From the NCBI GenBank assembly GCA_000755425.1, contig BBMT01000003.1, forward strand, positions 1 to 64,000: 64,000 bases of DNA, in the 5' to 3' direction. The stretch is from Vibrio maritimus (GTDB lineage: Bacteria; Pseudomonadota; Gammaproteobacteria; Enterobacterales; Vibrionaceae). Of this stretch, positions 7,533 to 18,097 are shown one piece after another. Below the pieces are notes generated by a model. The model was not told the origin of the DNA. It ran no database searches and saw only the letters and a program-made list of their open reading frames with translations. Numbering within the stretch: position 1 is the first letter of the stretch; each line of letters starts with the position of its first letter. Made by a program: the position numbers and the translations under genes.

Positions 7533-8640
7533 TTATACGCCAGCTTCTTTATATAGCGACGGCAAGCCTTGCCATCACTATGGAACAAGTGACAACGGTG
7601 AGCTGGAATACCAATCTCAAACTTATCGCCAACTTCAACAGCTAGCGTGTCTGGTTGACGGTAGATAACGTCAGCATCCGCATCTTCTAGGTTTAGGTAA
7701 ACTTGAGTTTCGTTACCTAGTTTCTCAACGATCATCACTTCGCCACCGACTTTCGCATCGCCTTCTTCAGCCGATACCAAGTGCTCTGGGCGCACGCCCA
7801 TTGACATGCGATCGCCTTTGTTCACGGTCGTGCCATCTACTGGGATCCAGAATGAATCGCCATCAGCAAGCTGAACTTTCACGCGCTCTGCTTCTACTTC
7901 TTCAATGAACACGCTCATGAAGTTCATCTTAGGTGAACCAATGAAGCCTGCAACGAAGCGGTTGTCTGGGTAGTGGTATAGCTCAAGTGGCTTACCAACT
8001 GTGCAACATAGCCTGCGTCTAGAACAACAATCTTGTCAGCCATCGTCATTGCTTCAACCTGATCGTGTGTTACGTAGATCATGGTACAGCCAAGTTGGCG
8101 TTGAAGCTTAGTGATTTGCGAACGCATGTTTACACGAAGCGCTGCATCTAGGTTAGATAGTGGTTCGTCTAGTAGAAATACGTTTGGTTGAGAAACCAAA
8201 GTACGGCCGATAGCCACACGTTGGCGCTGACCACCTGAAAGTGCTTTTGGTTGACGCTCAAGTAGGTGACCTAGCTGTAGAATTTCTGCTGCGTGCTCAA
8301 CGCGGCGGTCGATTTCTTTTTTGTCTGCTTTAGCAAGCTTAAGACCAAATGACATGTTGTCATAAAGGTTGAGGTGAGGATAAAGTGCGTAAGACTGGAA
8401 TACCATGCCCACGCCGCGCTTCGATGGTTCAACATCGTTCATGCGCTCTTCACCAATGTATAAATCACCGGACGTGATGTCTTCTAAACCTGCGATACAA
8501 CGTAGTAGAGTTGATTTACCACAACCTGATGGACCAACAAAGACAACAAACTCGCCTTCGTTGATTTCTAGGTCGACATTCTTGGAGATCAGTACGTCGC
8601 CGTACGCTTTACTAACATTTTTTAACGTGACACTCGCCAT
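7533..8640 (-). CDS. malK: maltodextrin ABC transporter ATPase MalK (two frameshifts)
   Basis: ATP-binding subunit of the maltose/maltodextrin importer, active at the inner face of the membrane. Visible motifs: Walker [10 protein letters not shown] (about residues 36-44), Q-loop [11 protein letters not shown], signature LSGGQRQRV, Walker B VFLLDEP and the H-loop YVTHDQ. The C-terminal regulatory domain has the MalK blocks MGVRPEHL and IPAHRCHLF. The reading frame breaks at about 7999 (CAGTTGG where CAGGTTGG is needed) and at about 7556 (CGCTATA where CGCCTATA is needed). With both bases restored the protein runs to its family end RRLYKEAGV and a stop at 7533-7535, about 370 residues as usual. 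It is divergent from malE. Confidence 0.92.
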
Positions 8641-9409
8641 GTAGCTCGTCCTCGATTCATTTTTTCTTTCCGTCGGTCATTATAGAGATAATTCGACAGG
8701 TAATAATAGTAGGAAATTGGTCAGTGTGTGACTCCAACAACGTGGTTTGGAGTTCTGGGAAACTGTTGCGTGATGATTCTAGGTTTTGATGTTCCTTAGT
8801 ATGTGCAAATAGTCCCAGATGGAAAGAAAAAAGGGTGGCGCTGTACGATTTGGCGCCACCCTCAAAGCCAAGACTTCGCTAGTATCCCCCGACACAAACT
8901 GAAAACCTCCCCCGTAAAATACATTTACCACTAGTGTTTCAGTTTGTGACTACTTGGCGAGTCCGGCGATGAAAACCCAGTATACGTTCCCTGTAGAAGT
9001 TCATTCCTTAAAGAAACTGTCAGAGCATATGCTCTTACTGGTAAAGGGTTCTTACCATCCACTCTTGGATGACTGCAGTTTCCTTGATTGGGGTCGCTGG
9101 TACATCCTCCTGACAAAAATAATTATGGGGGTAGTAGAGAAGGAGGAGGAGGGTGGGGGGGGAGAATGTATGTGTGAGATCTCGGTCAAAAATTTGTACC
9201 TGATAATAGTGAATTCTGTCACAAGAGGAGATTGTTTTGTGATGTTGATCTATAGTCTTGGGCGATTGAGGTCACGGAAATCAACGCTTGTCGAGAGGGC
9301 GTAGAGAGTAGGATGATGAGAGCTTGCTGTATTTTTAAGATGATACTCATCGAAACTTGGGAAATCCTCTGGATGAACCTACGATCAAAACTATAAAAAG
9401 GATATAAAG
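8641..9409. promoter_or_regulatory. malK / malE divergent control region
   Basis: 769 bp without a supported protein gene. It holds a minus-strand terminator (8821-8862), an inverted repeat (arms 8893-8906 and 8936-8948) and a very purine-rich stretch (9137-9168). Sequences that partly match the MalT box GGGGA(T/G)GAGG are AAGGAGGAGG (about 9137-9150) and GGGGGAGG on the minus strand near 8905-8913. MalT control is expected from the gene content but these sites are weak matches. Confidence 0.5.
8821..8984 (-). ncRNA. candidate small RNA or attenuated malK leader
   Basis: On the minus strand a 10-bp perfect GC-rich stem (AGGGTGGCGC, 8832-8841, with its complement at 8853-8862) is followed by TTTTTTCTTT, a strong intrinsic terminator with no protein gene upstream of it. 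Between this terminator and a TATACT box (8979-8984 read on the minus strand) lies a second stem (CACAAACTGAAAAC against GTTTCAGTTTGTG, one bulge). The implied transcript is about 145 nt. No good -35 element was found. It could instead be an attenuator in the malK leader. Confidence 0.4.
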
Positions 9410-10591
9410 ATGAAAAAAGCCCTAAGCACTGTAGCACTAGGTACGCTAGTCGCTCTAGGTTCTTTTGGTGCAAATGCTGCTATCGAAGAAGGACAACTCA
9501 CTATTTGGATTAATGGTGATAAAGGTTACAACGGTCTTGCAGAAGTAGGTAAGAAGTTCGAAGAAGACACAGGTATTAAAGTGACAGTTGCTCACCCTGA
9601 TGGTCTAGAAGCGCGCTTCCCTCAAGTTGCAGCGACTGGTGACGGTCCTGATATCGTATTCTGGGCTCACGACCGTTTCGGTGAGTATGCTCAAGCAGGT
9701 TTGCTGGCTGAAATCAAACCTTCTAAAGAAACTAAAGAAGGTATTGTTGACTTTGCATGGGACGCAGTTAAGTACGATGGCAAAATCATCGGTTACCCAG
9801 TAGCAGTTGAGTCACTATCTCTAATCTACAACAAAGACTTGGTTCCAAACCCACCTAAGACTTGGGAAGAAGTAGAAGCATTGAATGCAAAACTTGCTAA
9901 AGATGGCAAGACAGCAATCATGTGGAACCTAAAAGAACCGTACTTCACATGGCCACTAATGGCTGCTGATGGCGGTTACGCATTCAAATACAACGGTGGT
10001 AGCTACGACGTTAAAGACGCAGGTATCGCTCAAGATGGTGTAAAAGACGCACTTACTTTCGTTAAAGGTCTAGTAGACAAAGGCGTTATCTCTGCAGATA
10101 TGGATTACTCAGTATCTGAGTCTGCGTTCAACCAAGGTAAGACGGCAATGACTATCAACGGTCCGTGGTCTTGGGCGAACATCGAGAAGTCTGGCATCAA
10201 CTACGGTGTGGCTACTCTACCTAAGTTCAACGGCCAAGCTTCTAAGCCTTTCGTTGGCGTACTAACAGCAGGTATCAGCACTGCGTCACCTAACCGTGAC
10301 CTAGCGGTTGAGTTCCTAGAGAACTACCTACTAACTAACGATGGTCTACGTGAAGTAAACAACGACAAGCCACTAGGCGCTGTTGCACTGACTTCATTCC
10401 AAGAAGAGCTAGGTGCTGATGCACGTATCGCTGCGACAATGGACAACGCGATGAACGGCGAAATCATGCCTAACGTTCCACAAATGAGTGCATTCTGGGC
10501 TTCTGCTAAGAACACAATCATCAACGTGGTAGACGGTCGTCAATCAGTAGAAGCTGCAGTAGCTGACGCTGAAAAGCAAATGACGAAGTAA
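9410..10591 (+). CDS. malE: periplasmic maltose/maltodextrin-binding protein MalE
   Basis: Periplasmic binding protein that delivers maltose and maltodextrins to MalFGK. Signal peptide of about 23 residues ending GANA. The mature protein starts with the family pattern [32 protein letters not shown] and carries [15 protein letters not shown] and [11 protein letters not shown], typical of MalE. 393 residues, full length and unbroken. AAGGATAT lies upstream of ATG 9410. A strong hairpin follows, then malF, an arrangement that usually lets malE be made in excess over the membrane subunits. A paralogue lies at 18098-19273. Confidence 0.97.
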   Translation: MKKALSTVALGTLVALGSFGANAAIEEGQLTIWINGDKGYNGLAEVGKKFEEDTGIKVTVAHPDGLEARFPQVAATGDGPDIVFWAHDRFGEYAQAGLLAEIKPSKETKEGIVDFAWDAVKYDGKIIGYPVAVESLSLIYNKDLVPNPPKTWEEVEALNAKLAKDGKTAIMWNLKEPYFTWPLMAADGGYAFKYNGGSYDVKDAGIAQDGVKDALTFVKGLVDKGVISADMDYSVSESAFNQGKTAMTINGPWSWANIEKSGINYGVATLPKFNGQASKPFVGVLTAGISTASPNRDLAVEFLENYLLTNDGLREVNNDKPLGAVALTSFQEELGADARIAATMDNAMNGEIMPNVPQMSAFWASAKNTIINVVDGRQSVEAAVADAEKQMTK

Positions 10592-10611
10592 GTTTCTAGA
10601 ACAACCCTTTT

Positions 10612-10648
10612 AAGGAGGGGGTAACCCCTCCTTCTTTTCTATTTTTTT
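10612..10648 (+). terminator. hairpin terminator/attenuator between malE and malF
   Basis: Nine-bp perfect stem AAGGAGGGG (10612-10620) with CCCCTCCTT (10625-10633), a 4-nt loop and a T-rich tail to 10648. Partial termination here would keep malF-malG expression below malE. Confidence 0.85.
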
Positions 10649-10672
10649 GTATTATCGCTAGCAGGTCCTTTT

Positions 10673-12243
10673 ATGCAGTCAGTTCAAGGTACAGATGCCA
10701 TGTCAGCAGAAACTAATACAGTTCCAAGCAGTAAAAAAGTATTCATCAAGTGGGGACTTCTTGGCTCAGTGGGACTTATCAATGGTTATGCGACTATTCT
10801 AATGTATTCCCGCGGTGAGCTTGCATTCGCATTGCTTACTGTGATTCTTACCGCTCTGGCACTCTATATTTTCGGCAGTAAGAAAACGTACGCGCACCGT
10901 TATATCTACCAGGTATTGCGGGTATGATCCTTTTCATTCTTTTCCCTTTGGCGTACACGGTTGGCTTGGCCTTCACGAACTACAGCGCGAAAAACCAGCT
11001 TTCTCTGGATAGAACGCAAAGCGTATTGATGCAGCGCACTTTCCAAAGTGGTGAGAGCTATTCGTTTGAGCTTTACAAGACAGACAACGGTCACCGCATC
11101 TATGTAAAAGACGGCGAACAGCTGCTTGTCACACCTGATTTTGATATCACCAACCCATCTGCAGACTACGATCTTACAGCCGCAGATGCTCCTGCCGGTG
11201 AGAAAGAGAAGATCAAAGCGATCATTCAAAATCGTGCAAAACTCAACACTGTAGACCTTCATATGCCAGATGGCTCTGACATCCGCATGAGCGGTCTACG
11301 TAAATTTGCTTCTGTACAACCGCTATACACTATGGTGGAAGGTACAGACGATATGCGTAACAACAAGACTGGTGAGCTACTGCGCCCTAATATGGACGTA
11401 GGTTTCTACCAGCCAGTTAACGATAACGGCGAGTTTGTTGGTAACACAGTATCACCTGGCTTTATTGTTGGCATTGGTACACACAACTTTGAACGTGTTT
11501 GGAAAGATGATGGCATTAAAGAGCCGTTCATCAGTATCTTTATCTGGACGATTGTTTTCTCAGCAGTGAGTGTAGGTCTGACAGTACTTATCGGCCTTAT
11601 TCTGGCAAGTGTGGTTCAGTGGGAAGCGCTTCGCGGCCGTGCTATCTACCGCGTACTGTTGATTCTTCCATATGCGGTACCCGCATTTATCTCGATTCTT
11701 ATCTTTAAGGGTTTGTTCAACCAAAGCTTTGGTGAAGTGAACATGCTACTTGAAGGTCTATTTGGCATTAGCCCGAACTGGTTCTCTGATCCACTGATGG
11801 CTAAAGTGATGATTCTTATCGTGAACACTTGGCTAGGTTTCCCTTACATGATGATTCTATGTATGGGTATGCTAAAAGCGATTCCTGATGACCTGTATGA
11901 AGCGTCTGCTATTGACGGCTCAAACTTCATCTCGAACTTCACTAAGATCACAATGCCACTGATGATTAAGCCGCTAACTCCGCTACTAATTGCAAGTTTC
12001 GCGTTTAACTTCAACAACTTCGTACTGATTGCCCTTCTAACGAATGGTGGTCCTAACATGATTGGTACTTCTGAGCCAGCGGGTTACACCGACCTATTGG
12101 TTAACTACACGTACCGTATCGCGTTTGAAGGTTCTGGTGGTCAAGACTTCGGTCTAGCGAGTGCAATCGCAACACTGATCTTCCTACTAGTTGGTGCGCT
12201 AGCACTACTTAACCTACGCGTCACGAAAGTAGCTCAAGACTAA
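10673..12243 (+). CDS. malF: maltose ABC transporter permease MalF (one frameshift)
   Basis: Larger membrane subunit of the maltodextrin importer. The N-terminal part has two hydrophobic segments, then after [18 protein letters not shown] a large periplasmic loop (about 170 residues, the P2 loop typical of MalF), then the ABC permease core with the EAA loop [12 protein letters not shown]. The frame breaks at about 10910, where TACCAGG should be TACCCAGG (restoring [10 protein letters not shown]). Restored length is about 524 residues, as in other vibrio MalF proteins. malG follows after 11 bp. Confidence 0.94.
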
Positions 12244-12254
12244 GGAGGCCTAAA

Positions 12255-13143
12255 ATGGCAATGGTACAAGGTAAGTCATTAAAATACCGCGTTTGGGCAA
12301 CACACATCGCTATGTGGCTTTCCTATCGCTGATTATTTTCCCACTACTGATGATTATCGCTATCTCATTCCGTGAAGGTAACTTCGCAACGGGTAGCCTA
12401 ATCCCAGAGAACCCATCGCTAGAGCACTGGAAACTAGCACTAGGCTTCTCGGTTACGAACGCAGACGGCTCGGTAACACCGCCTCCGTTCCCAGTACTCA
12501 CTTGGTTGTGGAACTCAATCAAAGTTGCGGGCATTTCATCAATCTTGATTGTATGTCTATCAACAACGTCTGCTTACGCATTTGCTCGTATGCGCTTCAA
12601 AGGTAAGTCAACCATCCTGAAAGCGATGATGATTTTCCAAATGTTCCCAGCGGTACTAGCATTGGTTGCGATTTACGCATTGTTCGACAAACTAGGTCAG
12701 TACATTCCGTTCCTAGGTTTGAATACGCACGGCGGTCTGATTTTCTCTTACTTGGGTGGTATTGCACTTCACGTATGGACAATCAAAGGCTACTTCGAAA
12801 CGATTGATGGTTCTCTAGAAGAAGCAGCAGCACTTGACGGTGCAACGCCATGGCAAGCATTCCGCCTAGTTCTTCTGCCACTATCAGTGCCAATTCTAGC
12901 GGTTGTATTTATTCTGTCGTTCATCATGGTTGTTGGTGAAGTACCGGTAGCATCACTACTGCTTTCTGATGTAACTCGTACACACTAGCGGTTGGTATGC
13001 AGCAGTACTTGTACCCTCAGAACTACCTATGGGGTGACTTCGCGGCAGCGGCGGTACTATCAGCACTACCTATCACAGTCGTATTCCTACTCGCACAGCG
13101 TTGGCTGGTTGGTGGTTTGACCGCCGGCGGTGTAAAAGGATAA
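12255..13143 (+). CDS. malG: maltose ABC transporter permease MalG (two frameshifts)
   Basis: Second membrane subunit of the importer. ATG 12255 follows AAGGAGG and begins [14 protein letters not shown]. Frame breaks at about 12320 (one T missing in CTTTCC) and about 12973 (GTAACTCG for GTAAACTCG, restoring [13 protein letters not shown]). With both restored the protein has 296 residues, the same as E. coli MalG, ends LTAGGVKG, and contains the EAA loop [17 protein letters not shown]. It closes the malEFG operon. Confidence 0.93.
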
Positions 13144-13152
13144 AAACGATAA

Positions 13153-13180
13153 GGGTGACCGCAAGGTCACCCATTTTATT
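13153..13180 (+). terminator. terminator of malEFG
   Basis: Eight-bp GC-rich stem GGGTGACC (13153-13160) with GGTCACCC (13165-13172), GCAA loop, followed by ATTTTATT. Confidence 0.9.
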
Positions 13181-13301
13181 TGTATTGTTTAACATTATTT
13201 GGTTTGGCCGCCGACAAGTTGAACAAGCAACACTGGTGTTACGTATAGCTGGCTGTTATCAGGATTCCTTACTATCACGACTAACAGTTCTTGTAACCGA
13301 C
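13181..13301 (+). other. gene-free stretch between two plus-strand terminators
   Basis: About 120 bp with no supported protein gene, bounded by the malG terminator and another strong terminator. The second terminator needs its own upstream transcript, so this may encode a short RNA; no clear promoter was seen. Confidence 0.25.
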
Positions 13302-13335
13302 GCCCGAGCATTCGCTCGGGCTTCTTCTTTTCTTC
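13302..13335 (+). terminator. second plus-strand terminator after malG
   Basis: Eight-bp perfect stem GCCCGAGC (13302-13309) with GCTCGGGC (13314-13321), ATTC loop, followed by a pyrimidine/T-rich tail TTCTTCTTTTCTT. Confidence 0.85.
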
Positions 13336-13553
13336 CCCGTTGTCTCTTTTGTCACTAGTTGGTTTAGACTCACTATATCTGCTATTGGGAAAACGAATTG
13401 ATATACTGATCAACTCATGTAGGAATAGCATAAGATGCTGATATCTTTGCGCTAAACTTGAACAAACAGGGTTGAGTGACATAGGAAAGGTCATATTCCT
13501 GTGTTATAAGGATGAAAGTCAGAGCAATAATCGCGTTTGGAAAGGATGGCCAA

Positions 13554-14477
13554 ATGACAAAAATTACCGAATCTAAAGCACTAATTTCTTCTGCCGTGGG
13601 TGCCGCGGTATTGTCGCTCTGGGGCGGCATAATGGCGTTGATTTCAGAATCTAGCGCAATACTTCTTGATGCCTCTTTCAACCTCTTGTCTGCGGCTGTG
13701 TCGTACGCTTCTCTATGGATAGCGAAGCTAACTCAAACTGGTCGAACTCGTCACTACCCAATTGGCTTTTTCGCCTTTGAACCGCTAATCGTAGTGATCA
13801 AAGGTATTACCATACTTATTCTCATTGCCTTTGCAGTAGGCAGTAATATCCCTGTGATTCTAGCTGGTGGTAGGGAGCCCGCTTTGGGCTTAATGGCCAT
13901 CTATGTGTTCCCAGCTGTCGCTCTGTGCGCTCTTTTGTACTGGGTGTGTCATGTGGGTCACAAGCAGTCTCATTCCGACATTCTAAAGGCTGAGAAAAAC
14001 GCCTGGTTCATCAACGGCGTGATTTCTGGTGCGATTGGCGTAGCGTTAGTATTAGTGATTGCTATCCAAGAGACATCATTTGGCTGGGTTGGCCGTTATA
14101 TCGACCAAATTCTGGTGGTACTGTTTAGCTTGGCGTTTATCAGTGATCCGATAAAACTGGTCAAAAATGGAATGAGAGAGCTGACCATGGCAACGCCGCC
14201 TATTGAGCATACAAAGCCTATTTATCGCAGCCTAAAGGGACTCGCTCAAGAGTATGAGATTGAGATTGTTGATATCTTTATCGCGAAGCTTGGTCGTAAA
14301 ACTTGGGTCTCTGTCTATGTCGATCCGAAACGCGAATCCATGACATTTAAGAGCTATGAACGATTTGTGGAAGATCTAAGAACGAAGGTGGATAAGCCCT
14401 ATACGCTCACCGAAGTGGATGTCATTTTACAACGTTCACCCACCTCAGAAAGTGCGCCTAAGCTAACTCACGGCTAG
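13554..14477 (+). CDS. cation diffusion facilitator family transporter
   Basis: Inner-membrane efflux transporter of the CDF family, likely for a divalent metal such as zinc or iron; the substrate cannot be told. Residues about 10-200 hold five to six hydrophobic segments. The first cytoplasm-proximal motif SSAILLDASFNLLSA matches the CDF TM2 block, with Asp in the usual metal-site place. A cytoplasmic C-terminal domain of about 100 residues follows (KPIYRSLKGLAQEYEIEIVDIFI). ATG 13554 is preferred to the upstream in-frame ATG 13512 because GGAAAGGA lies about 8 bases before it. The 3' end overlaps the convergent gene by 20 bp. Confidence 0.85.
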   Translation: MTKITESKALISSAVGAAVLSLWGGIMALISESSAILLDASFNLLSAAVSYASLWIAKLTQTGRTRHYPIGFFAFEPLIVVIKGITILILIAFAVGSNIPVILAGGREPALGLMAIYVFPAVALCALLYWVCHVGHKQSHSDILKAEKNAWFINGVISGAIGVALVLVIAIQETSFGWVGRYIDQILVVLFSLAFISDPIKLVKNGMRELTMATPPIEHTKPIYRSLKGLAQEYEIEIVDIFIAKLGRKTWVSVYVDPKRESMTFKSYERFVEDLRTKVDKPYTLTEVDVILQRSPTSESAPKLTHG

Positions 14478-14706
14478 AGGGCGCGCAGCCTAGATACTGG
14501 AGCAAGACATACAAACTTTCTTGCTCCAATGCTACACGCTGGAACAAGTCGGCAAACACCTCATCACCGCCAAAGCAGGTACGGATGTAATGATTGATTT
14601 CATCCCGCTGGTACCCTTCAACGTACATGGTACGTATCCATTGATATTCCACCGATTTTAAATCAGTTAACGTGGATTGACTTAGGGTAATATCGCTCAG
14701 GGTCAA
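14458..14706 (-). CDS. conserved hypothetical small protein
   Basis: 82 residues, not recognised. It is soluble, acidic-to-neutral and predicted mostly helical (DLKSVEYQWIRTMYVEGYQRDEINHYIRT), with no signal peptide or membrane segment. TTG start at 14706 is supported by AGAGGAG eight bases upstream. It converges on and slightly overlaps the CDF transporter gene. Coding is likely rather than certain. Confidence 0.6.
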   Translation of the reverse strand: MTLSDITLSQSTLTDLKSVEYQWIRTMYVEGYQRDEINHYIRTCFGGDEVFADLFQRVALEQESLYVLLQYLGCAPSSRELA

Positions 14707-14787
14707 GTCGAGCTCCTCTCTCAGACTATTTTAACGCTGGGCGATTACATCAAAGTTTAATGAAAGAAAAATGACAGTTTGGTGACC

Positions 14788-15684
14788 TTACCGGGAATTG
14801 ACATTACTGGTGAGTAGCTGAACAAGGGCTTCGACGCTCGATTTGCTTTCACCTTGTTTGGTGTAAATACCGATATTACCGACCTTCTCTTTATCAAGAT
14901 ACGCGATGACGATGTCATGCTTCTCGAGCCAATCACTCGCTTTGTGGCTGTAAGGCATGATCGCTTGAGTCATATGCAGCATATCCATACTGGCCATGAC
15001 AGAATCCACGTCGTAGGTGATGCGCTCATCAAATTGAATGTCATGAGGAAGACCGTTTGCGAGCACAGATTGGTGCCTTGGATGGTTTGGTGTCACCCTT
15101 AGAAGAGGGTAGCGGTGTAGGGTACTTGGCTCGCTTATCCCAGTAGCAAGCGGGTGGTGCTTAGAGACGTAGAAGGCTTCGTAATCTTGAAACAGAGGCT
15201 GGAACACCACACGACACGACTCGGATAAGTCTAAAACTTCATGACCTATGAATAAATCTATATCACCTTGAACGAGATGATGAAGCAGAGACAAGTTATT
15301 TCCGAACTCAAGATGAAATGAGCTGGCTGGGTTTAATGCTTGGTAATCAGCCACCGATTGGCGTACGAAACCTTCCCACCATACTTCTCCCGTACCGATT
15401 TTTACTTTACCAAATTGGCGCTGTTGCATGTCGTTAAACTGGTGCTTGAGGGCAAAGTACTGTTCTTGCTGCTCCTGCGCAAACTTACGGAATTTATTGC
15501 CATAAGGCGTCAGTTCCACCCCCTTTGATAGACGATTAAACAAGGGAGCGCCCATTTCTGCCTCAAGCTTTTTGATTGCAGAGGTGAGAGACGGCTGACT
15601 AATAAATAACTCATCAGAGGCACGTTTAATGTTGCCGTGTTTGGCTACTGCCAAGAAGTACTTAATGGATTTATTTAGCGCCAT
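14788..15684 (-). CDS. LysR-family transcription regulator
   Basis: 298 residues. The N-terminal winged helix-turn-helix (about residues 1-60: FLAVAKHGNIKRASDELFISQPSLTSAIKKLEAEMG) is typical of LysR regulators; the rest is the effector-binding fold. It is divergent from the GH13 glucosidase at 15813 with a 128-bp gap containing an AT-rich motif (15714-15730) that recurs upstream of the second malE and of the amylase. This makes it the natural candidate regulator of those genes; the effector is unknown. Confidence 0.9.
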   Translation of the reverse strand: MALNKSIKYFLAVAKHGNIKRASDELFISQPSLTSAIKKLEAEMGAPLFNRLSKGVELTPYGNKFRKFAQEQQEQYFALKHQFNDMQQRQFGKVKIGTGEVWWEGFVRQSVADYQALNPASSFHLEFGNNLSLLHHLVQGDIDLFIGHEVLDLSESCRVVFQPLFQDYEAFYVSKHHPLATGISEPSTLHRYPLLRVTPNHPRHQSVLANGLPHDIQFDERITYDVDSVMASMDMLHMTQAIMPYSHKASDWLEKHDIVIAYLDKEKVGNIGIYTKQGESKSSVEALVQLLTSNVNSR

Positions 15685-15713
15685 ACATTGCCTTTTGGTG
15701 TGTCGGTTTTTGA

Positions 15714-15730
15714 TATATAAAAAATCTATA
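15714..15730. promoter_or_regulatory. shared AT-rich motif, copy 1 (LysR / glucosidase)
   Basis: TATATAAAAAATCTATA, sharing the core AAAAATCTAT with copies at 19352-19370 and 21313-21330. It lies between divergent starts at 15684 and 15813, as expected for a LysR regulator site. Confidence 0.5.
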
Positions 15731-15803
15731 CGATTATACGGAGAATCTATTTTTAATCACAGCGATAACTTCGTAGAGTGGGGGTAATTTGACGATAAGC
15801 TAG

Positions 15804-17449
<1,646 letters not shown>

Positions 17450-17508
17450 GACAGATTGGCTTTGAGGCACTAAGAGTTAGACAATAGAAACCTGTCTCTA
17501 TGATCAAC

Positions 17509-17531
17509 AAGGCGACCTTCGGGGTCGCCTT
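17509..17531 (+). terminator. hairpin after the glucosidase gene
   Basis: Nine-bp stem AAGGCGACC (17509-17517) with GGTCGCCTT (17523-17531) and a 5-nt loop. The T-tail is weak. Confidence 0.6.
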
Positions 17532-17596
17532 ATCAATATTACTGTTTTTAACATCCGTTTGATTGCAACTTTAGCTTTAGCGTTGTGGCGCTAGTA

Positions 17597-17755
17597 CTAA
17601 TAAGGACGATCTTGCTCCATTTCACGTTCTTGTACAGGCTCAAATTCATGTAGATAGGGATCATAAGCGCAGTCGCCAATTTCATTTCTTGGGCAAACAT
17701 GTACGTTGTTTCTCTCTACCATTGGCGTTTGACACATTGGGCAAATTCTGTCCAT
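17597..17755 (-). CDS. 52-residue cysteine-rich small protein
   Basis: Starts MDRICPMCQTP and holds four cysteines: CPMC, then C in VHVCPRN and C in GDCAYD. The arrangement suggests a small zinc-binding ribbon. The C-terminal half is acidic and polar. ATG 17755 has a strong AAGGAGAT site just upstream. It has no homologue that I recognise. The good start signal and the ordered cysteines make it a likely real gene although it is short. Confidence 0.65.
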   Translation of the reverse strand: MDRICPMCQTPMVERNNVHVCPRNEIGDCAYDPYLHEFEPVQEREMEQDRPY

Positions 17756-18053
17756 CGTTATCTCCTTGTTTCGCCTTTATCTCGTTTGTTTTCATCACTT
17801 TGTCACCACCCATCATTTATTACCTTCCAACAAGTGTGATCGTGTGGCGTCGTATGTGCTCGAACAACAGAGGAACTGCGAGCATAGTTAAAGGGTATAG
17901 ATAGCGATAGAGAGAAATTCAATCGGCTGTTTAAGATCTTGGGTGAGAATGTGATGAAGAAGAGGATCTGATGTAGAGCGATTTAAAGCGTTACATTGCG
18001 ACTTTAAGAGGTAGTCACGGGCTTACAAGAAACAACAAAACTTTGATTGATTT
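17756..18053. other. gene-free stretch
   Basis: About 300 bp upstream of the small cysteine-rich gene and downstream of the second malE. Only short, unsupported frames are present; nothing else recognised. Confidence 0.4.
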
Positions 18054-18089
18054 ACTCGCCAAGTACAGTTTCTGCTGCACTTGGCGAGT
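18054..18089 (-). terminator. hairpin after the second malE
   Basis: Eleven-bp perfect inverted repeat, ACTCGCCAAGT (18054-18064) and ACTTGGCGAGT (18079-18089), just after the stop codon. There is no strong T-run on the minus strand. Confidence 0.55.
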
Positions 18090-18097
18090 GGTTAGAG

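Noticed and set aside
8931..9304. Small frames on both strands in the malK-malE gap
   Set aside because: No ribosome-binding sites, odd composition from the purine tract, and they overlap the control region.
17689..17904. 71-residue plus-strand frame
   Set aside because: It is opposite the small cysteine-rich gene, which has a better start and composition.
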